Of a DNA stretch of 64,000 nt, positions 31,207 through 43,268 are shown in pieces; positions within the stretch are counted from its first letter, which is position 1; each line of letters begins with the position of its first letter. Under the pieces are notes generated by a model. The model was not told the origin of the DNA and made no database searches. It was given only the letters and a program-made list of their open reading frames with translations. Position numbers and translations under genes: made by a program. Source of the stretch: Metarhizium brunneum (lineage: Eukaryota; Ascomycota; Sordariomycetes; Hypocreales; Clavicipitaceae); NCBI RefSeq assembly GCF_013426205.1, contig NC_089422.1, forward strand, positions 7,219,001-7,283,000, given 5' to 3'.

Positions 31207-31740
31207 CTACAAACCATATACCTTCCTGGCGGCAGACCGAGCGACCAAGCGGTTGTGCCGGCCGGAAAAGTTGGGGTACTTCTCGGCTTCCGACTCGGCC
31301 AACAAGCCCTTGGAAGAGCCCTCCACCACACTATCCCATGGGATAAAAGCCAGATCGGCATACGTGCTACGGGGAGATTGCCAGCAGGACTCCAAACCCA
31401 AGACTCTCTCCACGGCATTGCGACGCCCATGATGCACAATCTATTGCCAAAAAGGTACTCTTTCCCTTCGAGGATACTGTCCAAAACTTGCGAGACGTGC
31501 AGGGCCTGCTCGTCATGTCGCTTCTTGGCACTGGGGAGGTCCTCTGGGTGAAACTTGCGGAACCAGACGTGCTGGCAAAAGTATGGCCCCTGTAACGATT
31601 GCCTCATGTTAGATATACCCGTGTACATGATATCAGCCTAGAAACTGCCCGGCACAATCAGCTCGTACCTGTCCAGACAAATGATGACCTTGAATTGGTT
31701 CGGTCCTTGACCTGCCGCCGTGTACGTGTGCGCTTGTTGC
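31207..31740 (-). pseudogene. Decayed glutathione S-transferase (URE2-like) remnant
   Basis: The C-terminal domain is readable on the minus strand. From 31589 it reads GPYFCQHVWFRKFHPEDLPS through YLFGNR; removing a plausible intron 31367-31437 (GTGCAT...CGTAG) gives NRFTYADLAFIPWDSVV and an end at ARKVYGL (TAG 31209-31207). A further intron 31590-31668 would place SGQ before GPYF, as in URE2-like GSTs. Upstream, a different frame reads HTYTAAGQGPNQFKVIICLD, which resembles the start of the thioredoxin-like domain. About 60-70 residues between these two parts are missing, the frames disagree and no start codon fits. It therefore looks like an internal deletion of a former GST gene. A very divergent functional gene is less likely. 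Confidence 0.6.
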
Positions 31741-32500
31741 TGGTGACTAAAAGGACAGCATACTCTTGATCCAGACGGTAATAGGAAATCCCAAGCTGTT
31801 GCGAACAGAGTTTCTTTTCTTACTTACATTGCTTTTTTTATTATTATTGTAAGATTTGCTGCTGAGATGCCTCTGCCACTGCTTTGCTGGATGACTATAC
31901 GCTTCTATATACTTATCTTCTCGTTCGTTCTACTTGTCTAAACTTGTAGAGCTGACGCCGAATCTCAATTCTCTTCTCATTCTCATACTCAGTAACTGAG
32001 ATTTGGTGTAGCTTGGTAATAAACTCTCCGAAACCTGCTCATGTGCTTAATTCCAAGTCAATGTTACCTGACTCCAGGGCCCATCTCATTCCTGGGCGGA
32101 CTCGGAAACCCAACACAAGATCAGAATACCCTATCCCTTTAAAAGGCCATGGAAATCGTGACACAACGAATCCTGCGCTGTGATTCAAGGGTGGCGCTGA
32201 TACCGCGCGCGGTACATGACTAAACCAACTTAATGTTGGTGAAGGATGATGGATCATGACCGACCGACGAAACTACCTACGCGGGTAGCTAGTTAGTGAG
32301 ACACACCATTTTAGATGGCCCGGCGCAAGCCGCTAGTTATCCGTCACATCTCGGGTTCCCGCGTGATTGGCATCAAATCGAGCCAGGCCCGGACAGCTAT
32401 TCGTTTGGGACAGCTCTTGAAGCTGGAAGTGGCCGGAACAAATACACGAGATTTACTGTGGGTATTCTACAATACGTTACATGTCAAAAAGTACCCCGAA
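31741..32500. other. Spacer between GST remnant and RRG7-like gene
   Basis: About 760 bp, with a T/A-rich run near 31834-31850. No credible gene. It probably holds the 3' UTR of the gene to the right. Confidence 0.5.
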
Positions 32501-33244
32501 TCACTTCTCCTGTAACAAAGGTATCACAGCGCCATTACGCATCAACACCAACTCATCCTTGTCGTCACCACGCCTCACAGAGACCCCATATCCATCGAGA
32601 CCCAGCTCCTCTGCGCACTGATTCCATATCATCTGCGACACGATGCCCTCTTTCGAGCAGCACATGTACACCATTGGCCACTTGCTTCTCCCCAACGAAT
32701 CGCGGACCCCTTTGGTCGCAGCCCGCTCACTTGCGAGCAGGCCCAACACTCCCGTGCCTCTCCATCCAACAGGCGCGCCGACAAAGGCGCCTTCTAGTTC
32801 ACGAATATGTTGTGGCCCGACGCGCTGAGTGCCAGCTTTGCACTGCACGAGGACTCTGAATGGTGCCGAAGGAGACGACCATGGAAGCGTCCACGTCCCT
32901 ACTAAATCCGTGCCGTAGTCTGACGAGCCGCCTATCCGCTTCAAGAAGAAGCCGTATTTGGCGAGGGCGCTGGATACTTTGTACTCGTAGTGGGTGCCGA
33001 CATAGACGGTGGAATTTGCGTCCAGGCCTTTTCGACGGGCGTAGGCTATGAAGGAATCGAGATCCGAGTGATTTGTAGTTGGGGGATTGGGGTAATGCAG
33101 TTTGAAGCCTGGTGAGCCATCATCAGCTGCGCTCTTGGTGTAGCATCGTGAAAATTGATATGAAGCGCGTTGAAGACGCGAAAAGTGAGTGATTTGCCGT
33201 CGTGGGCGCACGAATGCGCGTACGACGGGCGAACATTTCAACAT
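32501..33244 (-). CDS. RRG7-like mitochondrial protein with PD-(D/E)XK nuclease fold
   Basis: Single exon of 247 residues. The ATG at 33244 is preferred because the protein then starts with a basic mitochondrial targeting sequence (MLKCSPVVRAFVRPRRQ); the longer upstream frame is compositionally biased. The core matches the family of yeast RRG7 (required for respiratory growth, formerly DUF2034). An Mrr/restriction-endonuclease-like active site is visible: Glu in GTHYEYKVSSAL, Asp in GGSSDYGTDLVG and the Gln-x-Lys of VLVQCKAG, followed by a conserved glutamate helix HIRELEGAF. The yeast protein is needed for mitochondrial function; its biochemical activity is not established to my knowledge. 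It is transcribed divergently from DIM1, with 296 bp between the two ATGs. Confidence 0.85.
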   Translation of the reverse strand: MLKCSPVVRAFVRPRRQITHFSRLQRASYQFSRCYTKSAADDGSPGFKLHYPNPPTTNHSDLDSFIAYARRKGLDANSTVYVGTHYEYKVSSALAKYGFFLKRIGGSSDYGTDLVGTWTLPWSSPSAPFRVLVQCKAGTQRVGPQHIRELEGAFVGAPVGWRGTGVLGLLASERAATKGVRDSLGRSKWPMVYMCCSKEGIVSQMIWNQCAEELGLDGYGVSVRRGDDKDELVLMRNGAVIPLLQEK

Positions 33245-33540
33245 GATGCCATCTTCATCATCATGAATGTAACATGAAGAGCTGCAGCTGAAGACGGAAA
33301 GAGCATGCAAGTAGCCAAGGCCATGCATATATCGAGGATCCACCCGCCCACCCACACCCTGCCTGCCTGCCCGCCCCGCGATTGCCCCGCCGCCATGCCA
33401 TGCTTCAACCCGCACGCCGCCCGACCTCTGTCTCTTCAAGCAAACTTGACCTTGCTCCAAAAAATTCACACCCACGACACTCCACGAGACAGGTCTTTCC
33501 CACGACAACCCGCTCCCTCGGGCCACAAGCAACCGCCATC

Positions 33541-34180
33541 ATGGGAACCATTCTTCTCCCCCACCTCGTGACGGGCTGGCACGTCGACCAAGCCATTCTC
33601 AGCGAAGACAACCGCCTCGTCGTCATCCGCTTCGGCGACCCAACCAACAACCCCGACCTCGACATCATGGACGAAGTCCTCTCCAAAGTCGCGCCCCTGG
33701 TTCAGAAATGGGCCGTCATTTACGTGTGCGATATTTCAAAAGTCCCCGACTTCAATCACATGTATGGTACGTTTTCCCACGCCCATGTTTCGATACTGCT
33801 GGCGCCAAAACCCTCTTTACCAGCCTGTCCCGTGTCCTTTTCTTTAATAAAATTTCAAAATTTACCCGAAGACTGACAGTATAAATAGAATTAAATACCA
33901 ACGAAGAGCCGTTTGCAGTCATGTTTTTCTTCAGAAATAAACACATCATGTGCGATTTCGGCACAGGTAACAACAATAAAATGAATTTTGTCGAGCGCAA
34001 TAGACAGGATGTCGTCAATATTCTGGAAGCGGTTTACCGGGGGGCTACCAAGGGGAAAGGCCAAGTGAATAGTCCAAAGGGTCAGTTGACTCCCCCCCTT
34101 TTTTGGCATGGATTGTTTTGGCCAGTGCGCGCAGAGACTAACACACCACGACAGACTATTCCACACGCCACCGATACTAA
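33541..34180 (+). CDS. DIM1: U5 snRNP thioredoxin-like protein Dim1 (DIB1)
   Basis: Three exons, 33541-33766, 33889-34080 and 34155-34180, give 147 residues. Introns: 33767-33888 (GTACGT...AATAG) and 34081-34154 (GTCAGT...GACAG). The last exon is only 26 nt and encodes the end of SPKDYSTRHRY. The family pattern is clear: LPHLVTGWHVDQAILSEDN, VVIRFGD, WAVIYVCDISKVPDFNHMY, VMFFFRNKHIMCDFGTGNNN and VYRGATKGKGQ. Dim1 is a core part of the U4/U6.U5 tri-snRNP needed for pre-mRNA splicing. Several positions that are nearly fixed in Dim1 differ here: the usual GxDWDP-type stretch reads GDPTNNPDLDIMDE, and YELYDP reads YELNTNEEPFA. It could therefore be a fast-evolving ortholog or a second copy. Confidence 0.88.
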
Positions 34181-34600
34181 AGGCCACCACGGTATTTATT
34201 TGTCTCGAAGCAAAAGACAGGGCAAGGGCGGTTGCTTATTATACCACGATTATCATGATGTACGTTGCTTTTTTTGGGAATCCGGGGTCTGACATCACAA
34301 GGGTTGGTCTCCATATAGACTTCCATGTCTTTATTTATGCTAATTTCATGTGAGACAAAAAACAAGACGCCGTGGCTATGTACTACATGCGGGCAGAGGC
34401 ACTGATCCAACGCCCTTGTCCATCTTTTATTGTGGAGTGTCTATCCAACTGCAGCTTTTGTTTGTCGTAAGTATTACAATCGTAGCAAGTCCCACCAAAT
34501 GTCCCAACTTGTAACTGCAATCATTTTCTCTTCAATACTCCCTGCGTAGATTTATATCATAACATTCAATATACATTTTAAATCTTCTCTGTTGCCAACC
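34181..34600. other. Spacer between convergent DIM1 and PAG1
   Basis: 420 bp between the two stop codons; AT-rich, probably both 3' UTRs. No gene seen. Confidence 0.5.
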
Positions 34601-37600
34601 TCAAAGATTATCTCCCGGGCTTGCTATATTTGCTTGAAATGCCTTGTTTGGCATCCTTGGCGTGACCTGTGGAAGCGTGGGTTCGCGTAGGGTTTCGTCG
34701 CGAGATCTGTTGTCGACTCGTCTCATCGTAGGCCGAGGGCCGGGTTTAGGAGATTTGATACGGCTTCTTGCATCCGGTCTCTCGTCATCGGCGTCTGAAA
34801 ACCCCGCAGAGAAGTACTCGTCATCAGATCCAACTTCGCCAGTCATGTGTGATTGGTATGACGCTGGAGCAGACGGCGACGTTATGGACCTAGAATGAAG
34901 TGCTGGTCTTGGTGACATTCCCGCGGTAAATGCGCCGGGGTTCATCGTGTTCGTTGCTAAATCTCTGGAAATACCCAAGGGACGATCGATGAATCCGTTT
35001 TGAAAAGCCGTCGTGTTTGATGCCTCGTGAAGAATGGGCAAGATTTGCTCATCGTAAAGCTCAGTACCAGATTCAAAAGATTCCGGCGAAAACTCGGTGA
35101 CGGTGCGAGATGACCTTCCATCCTCGTCTGTGGTGGGGCTTGAAGGCTCGTCGAAGAAGTCATCCAGGCTATCCAACTTGGTGACCAAATCTCCCACAGG
35201 AACCTCAGCGCGGCCGTCGTCCGAGAGCATCGTCTCTGTTCTCTCCATAGAGTCGAAATAGCCGTATGGAAAGTCGTCCTCGTGAAACTCGACTTCCGCA
35301 GTTGGGGTGGCCTCAGTCGACGAGCCCTCTGTGCTTTGACACATGTAAAAGGCAGCATGGATATTCGCCCGGGTCGCGTCTGTCTTACTCGCGGGCACCG
35401 GGATTGCCCAGCCGGAACATTCGGGGATACCAAACAGACTTGGGGTGCGCTCGTATTCTTTGCGAACAGCTTTTGAGGTAGACCGAGTCATAATCATTCT
35501 TAGATAGTGCTTATCCATGTGACTGCCCGACATGGCCATGATACTGTCCAACACCTTTAATGCACCCACGCAATATTCCGTTTGAAGAAGTCGCAACAGG
35601 GGAGAGATGAGATCGGAGCCATGGCCCGCAAATTCTGGATTGCGCATGTCAATTTCTGGGATGGCAACACACAGTATCCGCATAGTTTGCACTTTGACCC
35701 AGGATAGCGAGTTTGTCAGTAGTCCGATCAAGAATGTGATCATCTTGAAATCTTGCTGTGGTAAGAAATGCTCTCTCAAGGCTATAAAAAGTTGAGTCAG
35801 GTACTCCCCACTGTCCAATTGTCTCCCAGAAGTATAGTCGTCGAGGGCTTGTGCAATGGATTCAAGACCCAGCCTATCAGCCTCAACTCGAAGTAGCTTC
35901 GCTGTCTTCATAGTCTTTTCTGTTGGCGATGCGTTTTCCAGCTCGTTCAAGAAGCGAGGGAAGTTCGCCAGCAAGGCGAAGAACAGTCGGCTATCATCTC
36001 CAATCAGAGGGTCCGCAGGAAGTTTGACAAGTTTATCAATCGTATCCAGAGTCGGTTGCCAGCACAAAGAAGAGCGGAGACCATTGTACAGCAAGGGCTG
36101 GATGCCGTCAAACTGACCGTCCCAACGTTCTGGTTGGCCGTCCGCAATGATCCTTCGCACATTTGGCAACCTAAAGTCAAGCTTGCTAACAAGCTCGTTT
36201 AACATTTCAACGGCTTCGAGGAATTCCCGTTCATTGATAGATTCTAAGCAAGCGCACGTCGTCCAGAACAGCTGCGGGAATGTCAAAAGCTTTTCGGAAT
36301 CCAGCTTCACCAGTAGTGTTTTCAGCGTGGTCAATATCTCCATGGAGAATGACTGAATCTCGGGGTCTTCATCCGCAATAGTATTCGACAGCCGAGCAAG
36401 CATATCACCAAGCATATACTGGTCGATAGATGTCAAAACGCATCGAAAGATCTGGAAAGACCGACAGGCCAAGTGTCTCACAGGACAAGACGTGGCCCAT
36501 GTGAGCGACAGCCGGCCCCATTGCTCCTTGATTGCCGGGAAGGTGACCTGAAACGTTTCGACTACTTGCGAGGTGAGGTATTCCATACTCGGAGGGACCT
36601 TATTGCCCTGATCATCCACCTTCCCGTTGCTATCCTCATATCCCCAAACAACAGTACGGTCATGTCGACGAATTGCGTCAACCAGGTCCTCGATGAACTC
36701 CTTCGCGACATCAACCGAGACATCGTCCAAACGCGAAATGACAAGTTCATGAATCAGATGAACCAACATCTCTCTGGCCTGCTCTTGCACAAGAGGGGTA
36801 TAGTGATCCCACAGTACAGTAACTACTTGGAGAAGAAGGGGAACATTCTCAGCCGTGAGATGAACCGGAGATACCATCAAGTCGACCAGTAGGATAAGCG
36901 ACAGTTGGCCGAGAGAGAACCCGGCTTGTTTTGTCCCGACTGGCAATGCTTCATTGAGATCCGCGCAGTAGGGGAAGCCGTTGATATCAGGAGGTGGCGG
37001 TATTGATTCCCGCTTCTCGTTTGGTACCATGGCCTTGGGATTGATCTGCATCAACAAGAATTCGACCACTTTGATTCCCGGTGTGCTATTTGTTGTCGAT
37101 AAGAACACCACAATCTGTTTCACATATTCCACAAAATTCTGTTCTCGTCGTTCTAGGCAGAGATGCATGATAAAGTCCAAGATTAGACGCACATTTCCTG
37201 GGTGTGGCCCAGTGGCAAGGGCCTGCCACAGGGCTTGAACTTCATTGTGCAAGGCTCCGCCTGACTTGATAGTGAGCTCTAGGAGGTTTGCTAGAAGGAC
37301 ATAGGATTGAGCAGTAGGACCGCCATTGGGATCAAGTTTCAGTTCCATTGTCTGTATCCATGGCAAGATCACCGCAATGACATTTCTTTGTGCAACAGGT
37401 TGAAGATCTTTGAAATAATAGGTAAACTCTGAAAACACGTGGAACGCGAGTTCTGTATATTGTTTAGAGAGCCGTTTAGATATTTCGAACTGTGCCAATT
37501 TGTAGACAGCCTGTGTCTTATCGGAAATGCTGATGTCAAAGTCTTGGATCTTGGAGTTCCGTTGCTGACGTGCCTCGAGTGATCGGAGGACTGTTGACGA

Positions 37601-40600
37601 CTTGGACCGTATCTCGCTCCGGTCATTTCCGAGAGTAAACAGGCAAAGACCAAGAAGCTTATAGAAAGCGCAAGGGTAGTTGTTTTGCTGCTGCAGCACT
37701 TCAATGGTGACTGAAAAATAGCTCTCCAGTACCTTTGGCACGTCGGTCACGTAACAGCGGGTAATGCAATGTTCCAGAAGGTAAGGGTATTCTTGGTTAT
37801 GAATGACGAGATTTCTCAAGGCGCGCTGACCTGTGACGTTCATTCTGTCGCTCCCAGAATTGAAAATCGCCTCTATCCAAGCCAGCATGCGACGCATGTC
37901 GAACTGCAATGTAACGCCACTCTCGGTCGTGATGCTTATCGGGCCACCACAAAGCGCTGCCATGGCGCTCAGAGCAGCGGTACGAAGATTTCTCTTTTCG
38001 ATCTCCATGGCAGCTGAAACGGCCCCTCGTTCACCTAGCGACTGTTGGTTGATCAGGGGCTGTCCCCTTGTATCGACTTGTGTCTGACCTTGATTGGGAG
38101 AGAAGCCGCACCAATATTCCATCAGCGAGAATGCTGACTTCCTGGATTCGAAAGTCATCCAGCGGGAGGGGTCATTGGTTTTGTTAATGCCCTCGAACAG
38201 AGCTTCCATGAGACCGCAGTAATGACGTCTCAGTTTGTGGAACTCATCATCCGATTGAAGATCACCATCCATGAGAAACAATTTCAGGTCTTTTGCATAC
38301 AAAGTCAAATTGTTCAGGAAGAATTCGGATTGGTAGACCTGAGGGTCCTTCAAGAAGTGCGACGTCAATTTGAAAACGTGAGTGATTTCGGTCCGCAACA
38401 AGTCCATTTTTCGGTTGCGGCGAGGACTGCTATTTGTTCGTTGATGAATCCTTGCTCTAGCCTCATCATTGCAGCGAGAGACTTGGCCTTGCAGCTCTTC
38501 CAATAGCGTCCGGTAGATGTGAATATTGATTGAGCCCATGGCAACCACGACTGCATCACGGACAGAGGCTGACGAAACGGACAAGAGCGGAATTAAATAC
38601 TTGAACAAAGTTCGAGCAGTGACAATCCTATCGGCGGATGAGGGTTTCGACGTTTTGCGTGCATGCTGGCCGTCGGGGGGTGTCTGGCCCGTGGGCAGGC
38701 TTCCTGGGTCCGCCAACGTTGTGCAGGCAAATATCAAATACAGCTTCCATTGCTCAATCATAACCTCGGGCTGTGCTGCAGGAGATCGGTTGCCCATTCG
38801 GCCCACCGCGTCGGGGCCGTAGTACAATCCCCTAGTTGGCTCTGACAAGTAAACAATCGGCTTGTACATCTGCAGTATTCGATTACAGATCAGGTCTCGA
38901 CAGATGGTTACTGCGAAGGGGCATTTGTCGAACGAAATTCGGATAAGATTGGGGAAGATTTTGAACCAAAGAGTTGCATCGTAGGAAACGTCGCTCGTAC
39001 ATAACTCCACCACCGCGCCTTTGCTGTTGGCGTTTTGCAGTCCTCTCTGCAGTCTGCTACGCTCGGCAACAGAAAGGTGCTCATCATTAAAATTCATAAC
39101 TTGGTTGGAATCGTTTTCCAAGATATTGATTAATCGTAGCGTCTCCTTCTCTTCAGAGGCATCTTTGCCCAATGCCTTATCGAACTCGGTAATTAAGCGC
39201 AGCACAGTGACTGCGAAGTGCCGAACCCGGCGAGACTGTGAACACAGGAAGAACAAGCCATGTGCTTCGGCCTGATCAACCTCTGCCCATATGCTCGACA
39301 AGTCAAGCTTCATGGCCCTTTTCTCCGACGCATTTGAATCTGGTTGGTCTGAGGCTGCTTCTCGTGACTTGTGTCGGATTTCTTCTATCCAGATCTGGAG
39401 CAGTTCAACGTAGAGTCGTAAAGTGCTTTCAATGTGTCCAGGCCCGAGCATGCCACCATCAGACATTGTAGCATAACGGTCATCAAAATTGAAGATGAAA
39501 CGGGCAAACCCCATGGTCACTTGTTGTGCATGAGATTGTCTGGCAATGGCCTTTAGTGAGTTCGCCGATGACTCGGCAATGTTGGACTGGACATGAGCGG
39601 TTCCTGTGCAGAGCAAATTAATCAACGAGTTGAAAGGAATGTCAACAGATAGACACCTTGGAAGTGCTTGAACAGCGACATGCAGCAGCTCATAGAATGC
39701 TTGTTTCTGGTCTGACGCATTGGGTGGCTCGTCTCGTCGAGAGAACGTAAAAGATTCCGAAATAGGGGTTTTTGGCCCGGGACTGTTAAATTTCTCGTCC
39801 AACGCTGCTTGCCCCCCGAAGGTGTTGTCGCAAACGATGGTGATTTTACCGAGGATCTGACAAAACTGAAGGTAATACTCTCTGACTCCATCGCTTAGGA
39901 CATGAGTCAACACCGGTCTAGATATAATCTCCTCCTTTGAACCTGAGCTGGGAGTCGATAGGGGGCCTTTCGACGGGAACGATAGAACTGGTGATGTAGG
40001 TAATCTGTCGGCCGAATTTGGAACACCGTAGAATTGTGGGAAAGGGGGCCGACCTTGTTCGCCTTTTTCAAGGTCGGACATGATGCATAGGAATGCCCGT
40101 ATGCCAACGACAATCCGGTCAGGATCCAACTGGTCAACTCGCAGCTCTTTGTTGGTTGTAAAAAGCTCGGCATTAATGAGGGGAAACACCACAGTCCTGA
40201 AGCAGTACTCGGGATATTTGAAGCCAATAATTCTGATTATTTGGATCAAGGGTTCAACAACTGCAGTATCTGAAGAGACTATGCTGCGCTTTGACGGTGG
40301 TACAACCAGTCGTATAACATCGTCAAGCTTTCGCACAGTAGTCTGAAAGTTGTCATTAGTCCGGTACAAGTACGTCCAAACCAGCCTGGAGATGACCTGC
40401 AAACAGAGAGGTTTGGTAAATCGATCTTTAATTTTAGTCTGCAGGGAAAGGACCAGTTGTAGCCACCCGGAGCCAAAGTTGTCGGGTGATGATACGCAAA
40501 GTAAAGTCGCAGTCAAAGGAAATGCAACAGCCCAGTGACGCGGCTTCGCAAACAGCTGAGCAAGCCGAAAGCTAATAGCCGATACCACCTCGGCCCATTT

Positions 40601-42510
40601 CGGATGCATTAGATGGCTGTTGCTGGCCTTTGCGGCAATGGGCAACAGCAACATGTCGATTACCTGGCAAAACGCTGCCTTCACCCTCTGCCCGTGGGAT
40701 TTGGCAAACAGACGGCCGAGTGAAACCAGAAACTCGCATGATTTTTCCCAAGCGGATTCTGGGGAGATTTTGATATTCAGATGCTTCATGCCACCCAAGA
40801 CTAGTTCCATCTTTCCCTCAAAATCCCGGCCCGTTGATGAAGTTGGGCTTTTTAATAATCTCTCTTGCAACGAGGCGTCGAGGTCGTCGATAAACCTCCG
40901 CGAAACTCCGGGAAAATTGATCCCACTCATGTATCCCAGAAGTTGCGCAAACAAGTTCCAATTGGCCAACTTTAAAGGCGAAAGCATGAGTTGCTCAGGA
41001 TCTGCAATCTTGAGCTGCCCAAAGATAATGCTCTCCAACTTGTCTTCCATTTCCGTGGTGATGGAAGCCAGATTGCTCTGGCAAATAACCTCCAGTAGCA
41101 CACGGCACAGAATATAAATTGATACCGTCGATCGACGCTCCTGTTGGGAAACAAGCTCCTGCTTTCCAGATAATGTTACATTCATGGGACTTGTAGGATC
41201 TGCTGCACCCGCACCCGGGCCGGGTTGTAATGGCTCTGTGTTCCTGCGAAGCAGCAGACCTCCGGGTTGGCTGCCACGCAGTTGCTGGAGCTGAATTCGA
41301 GCCTCGTTTGCGGCATCACTTTTGCTCTTCCTCCAGAGCATCATCAAGTCAATCAGGGCTTTGGGTTTTGGACTGGCAATGTGCCCCAAAGCCACAATCA
41401 ACTGATCAAAGGCAGGGTCGACACCAGGCCCGCAGATACGGTCGATGTTCGGTTCGGGATCAAAGGGGACCGTGATGCATTCCGTAAGCTTCTCTTCTGC
41501 TTGTGTAATAAACTATATTGATGTTAACACTTTCACAATGACCAAGAACATAGCAGAAGCTAGCGCTTACTGATGTAAATAGAACATGCAGTGCGTAATC
41601 TCCCACAGCCTTCTGGTCGTCCCTGTGTGTTCGAGAGTGGGATTGGTGTGCCGGGTGGTCGCGCCTCGACTTGCTCTGCATTCGCTCTGGTTTCCTTTGA
41701 GCTGATGCAGGGGGAGATATATCGGCAGCCGAGGCAGATCTTTCCATTGGAATGCCTCCAATGGGGCTGAGGGTTGGACCGGCGAGAGAAGTTCCTGGCC
41801 GGGGGGGCAGCATGTTGGCCTCGAGCCGCGTAGTGACTGACTGCATGTCCAATCTATCCAGTGCCACTCCAGCAGCGGCTATCATTTGGGGACTCAACGG
41901 GCTGGTAGACATGCTTGAGTGACTCCCATTTCTCGAGTGTTGAAAGCCATGGACGATAGAGGTCTGTCGATGGTGTCCGTAGACGGCGGTCTTGCTATGA
42001 TCTATGGTCCGTTCAATAGCTACGCCAAGGCCTTGTCGCTGGGTATGTCCTCGAGGGGAAGCCACAGCAGATGGCGAGTGTATCGTCTTATCACCAGAGG
42101 ACTCGCGGGAGTGGGGTTGGTGTCGCGATGGGGTTGTGAAGGTGGTTGGTCGTATCGTCTGGTCCCAAACTGGACCATGATCGGTTTCGTCGTCGAATCT
42201 CGCGCCAGGGCGTGCTGATTGTTTCAACTGGTCCTGTGGATTGTCGGGGAGAGCTTGCGACGGGGCTAGAGAGCAATTCATGTTAGCGTGTAACCCTTGT
42301 CTCTTGCACTCGTGAGACAACGGGACGACACGGCGAAAGTGTAGCAGCTAATCGACGAACACCATGACGACGAATGCATTTGTTCCATGTTGGATCACAG
42401 CGGCACACGGCAGCAGGCCTTGAATTCCGCGATAGCCTCGTATTGCAGGATGATGAGTGATGAATGATGGAGAAGGCCCCGAAACGACGATGATGGACGA
42501 CTCACCCATC
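34601..42510 (-). CDS. TAO3: Cell morphogenesis protein PAG1/TAO3 (Furry family scaffold)
   Basis: Three coding exons on the minus strand: 42510-42507 (only ATGG), 42265-41571 and 41512-34601, giving 2,536 residues. Introns: 42266-42506 (241 nt, GTGAGT...GCTAAC...TCTAG) and 41513-41570 (58 nt, GTAAGC...ATATAG). The splices give MAPSQALPDNPQDQ at the start and YALHVLFTSFITQAEEKL at the second join, the expected opening of the Furry N-terminal domain. About 230 Ser/Pro-rich residues come first, then the huge all-helical HEAT/ARM-like body (for example SPKPKALIDLMMLWRKSK, ADNSLAS-like Furry blocks, WATSCPVRHLACRSFQIFR), and a disordered acidic C-terminus. The protein is the scaffold of the RAM/MOR network and works with an NDR kinase (Cbk1/COT-1) and Mob2 in polarised growth and septation. 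The last exon is a 6.9-kb uninterrupted frame, unusually long here. Confidence 0.93.
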
Positions 42511-43242
42511 TCGAATCGGACCACGGCCCAATTCCCAATGGTCTAGCGCTGGGCATGCGTGGCTAAAAGGGCATGGCAGTCAAGAGGACATTCGGTGTCC
42601 AACAAGGAAGAGTTCGTGCGAGGAAACCAGGCTACACCAGCCCAATTGTGTCCGTAAACGTGGTTGAGCGCAACTCGCGCATTGACGGCCAAAAAAAGAT
42701 GCCGGTGGCTGCGGGTGTGCACATATGCTGTACGACACGGTCCACGTACGAAGATGGGACAAGCTCCAGTCGAGCTGCACGTTACGCACAGTTGCCCGTG
42801 GGTGTGCGGTGCTGAGGTTGCTTAGGTCGGATGTTGCGTCAGCTTGAGGAGTTCTAAAGTGTCAATGCTTCTAAACATCAAAATTGTGCTGGTCCAGATG
42901 CTCCCTCCAAAGTTGGCTCGATACCCGTTCTAGATAATGTTGACTCCATAGTAGAGGATGGAGTCAATATCAGAGAACTCTCAGGCCCCCCTCTTTCTCC
43001 CTTCAACGGTCAATTGTTGGCTGCATGTGGTCTGGTGCTTGGTGCTGATATTGCCCGCCAACAAGCCCGATGTCAGTGACCGACGGTAGGGGGCTACGCT
43101 TAGTCATTCTACCAGCAGCTGGCCTTGATGGGCCAGGTCGCCAAGTGTTCTCCGTGGTTACTCCGAGGGACGCAGATTATGGCCTCGGACAGGACCACCA
43201 TCTAGATCTCTTGTAAAAATACATGTACCTACGTTAAATATC

Positions 43243-43268
43243 TACCTAGGTAGGTAGGTACCTAGGTA
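43243..43268. repeat. Palindromic TACCTAGGTA repeat
   Basis: Two copies of the 10-bp palindrome TACCTAGGTA (43243-43252 and 43259-43268), linked by GGTAGG. The stretch can form a hairpin. Confidence 0.7.

Noticed and set aside
32315..32515. 66-codon open frame on the plus strand starting MARRKPLVIRH
   Set aside because: Looks protein-like at first, but is short, overlaps the 3' end of the RRG7-like gene and matches nothing known to me.
33245..33532. Upstream in-frame extension of the RRG7-like protein
   Set aside because: Compositionally biased and overlapping the divergent promoter with DIM1; the ATG at 33244 gives a proper mitochondrial targeting sequence.
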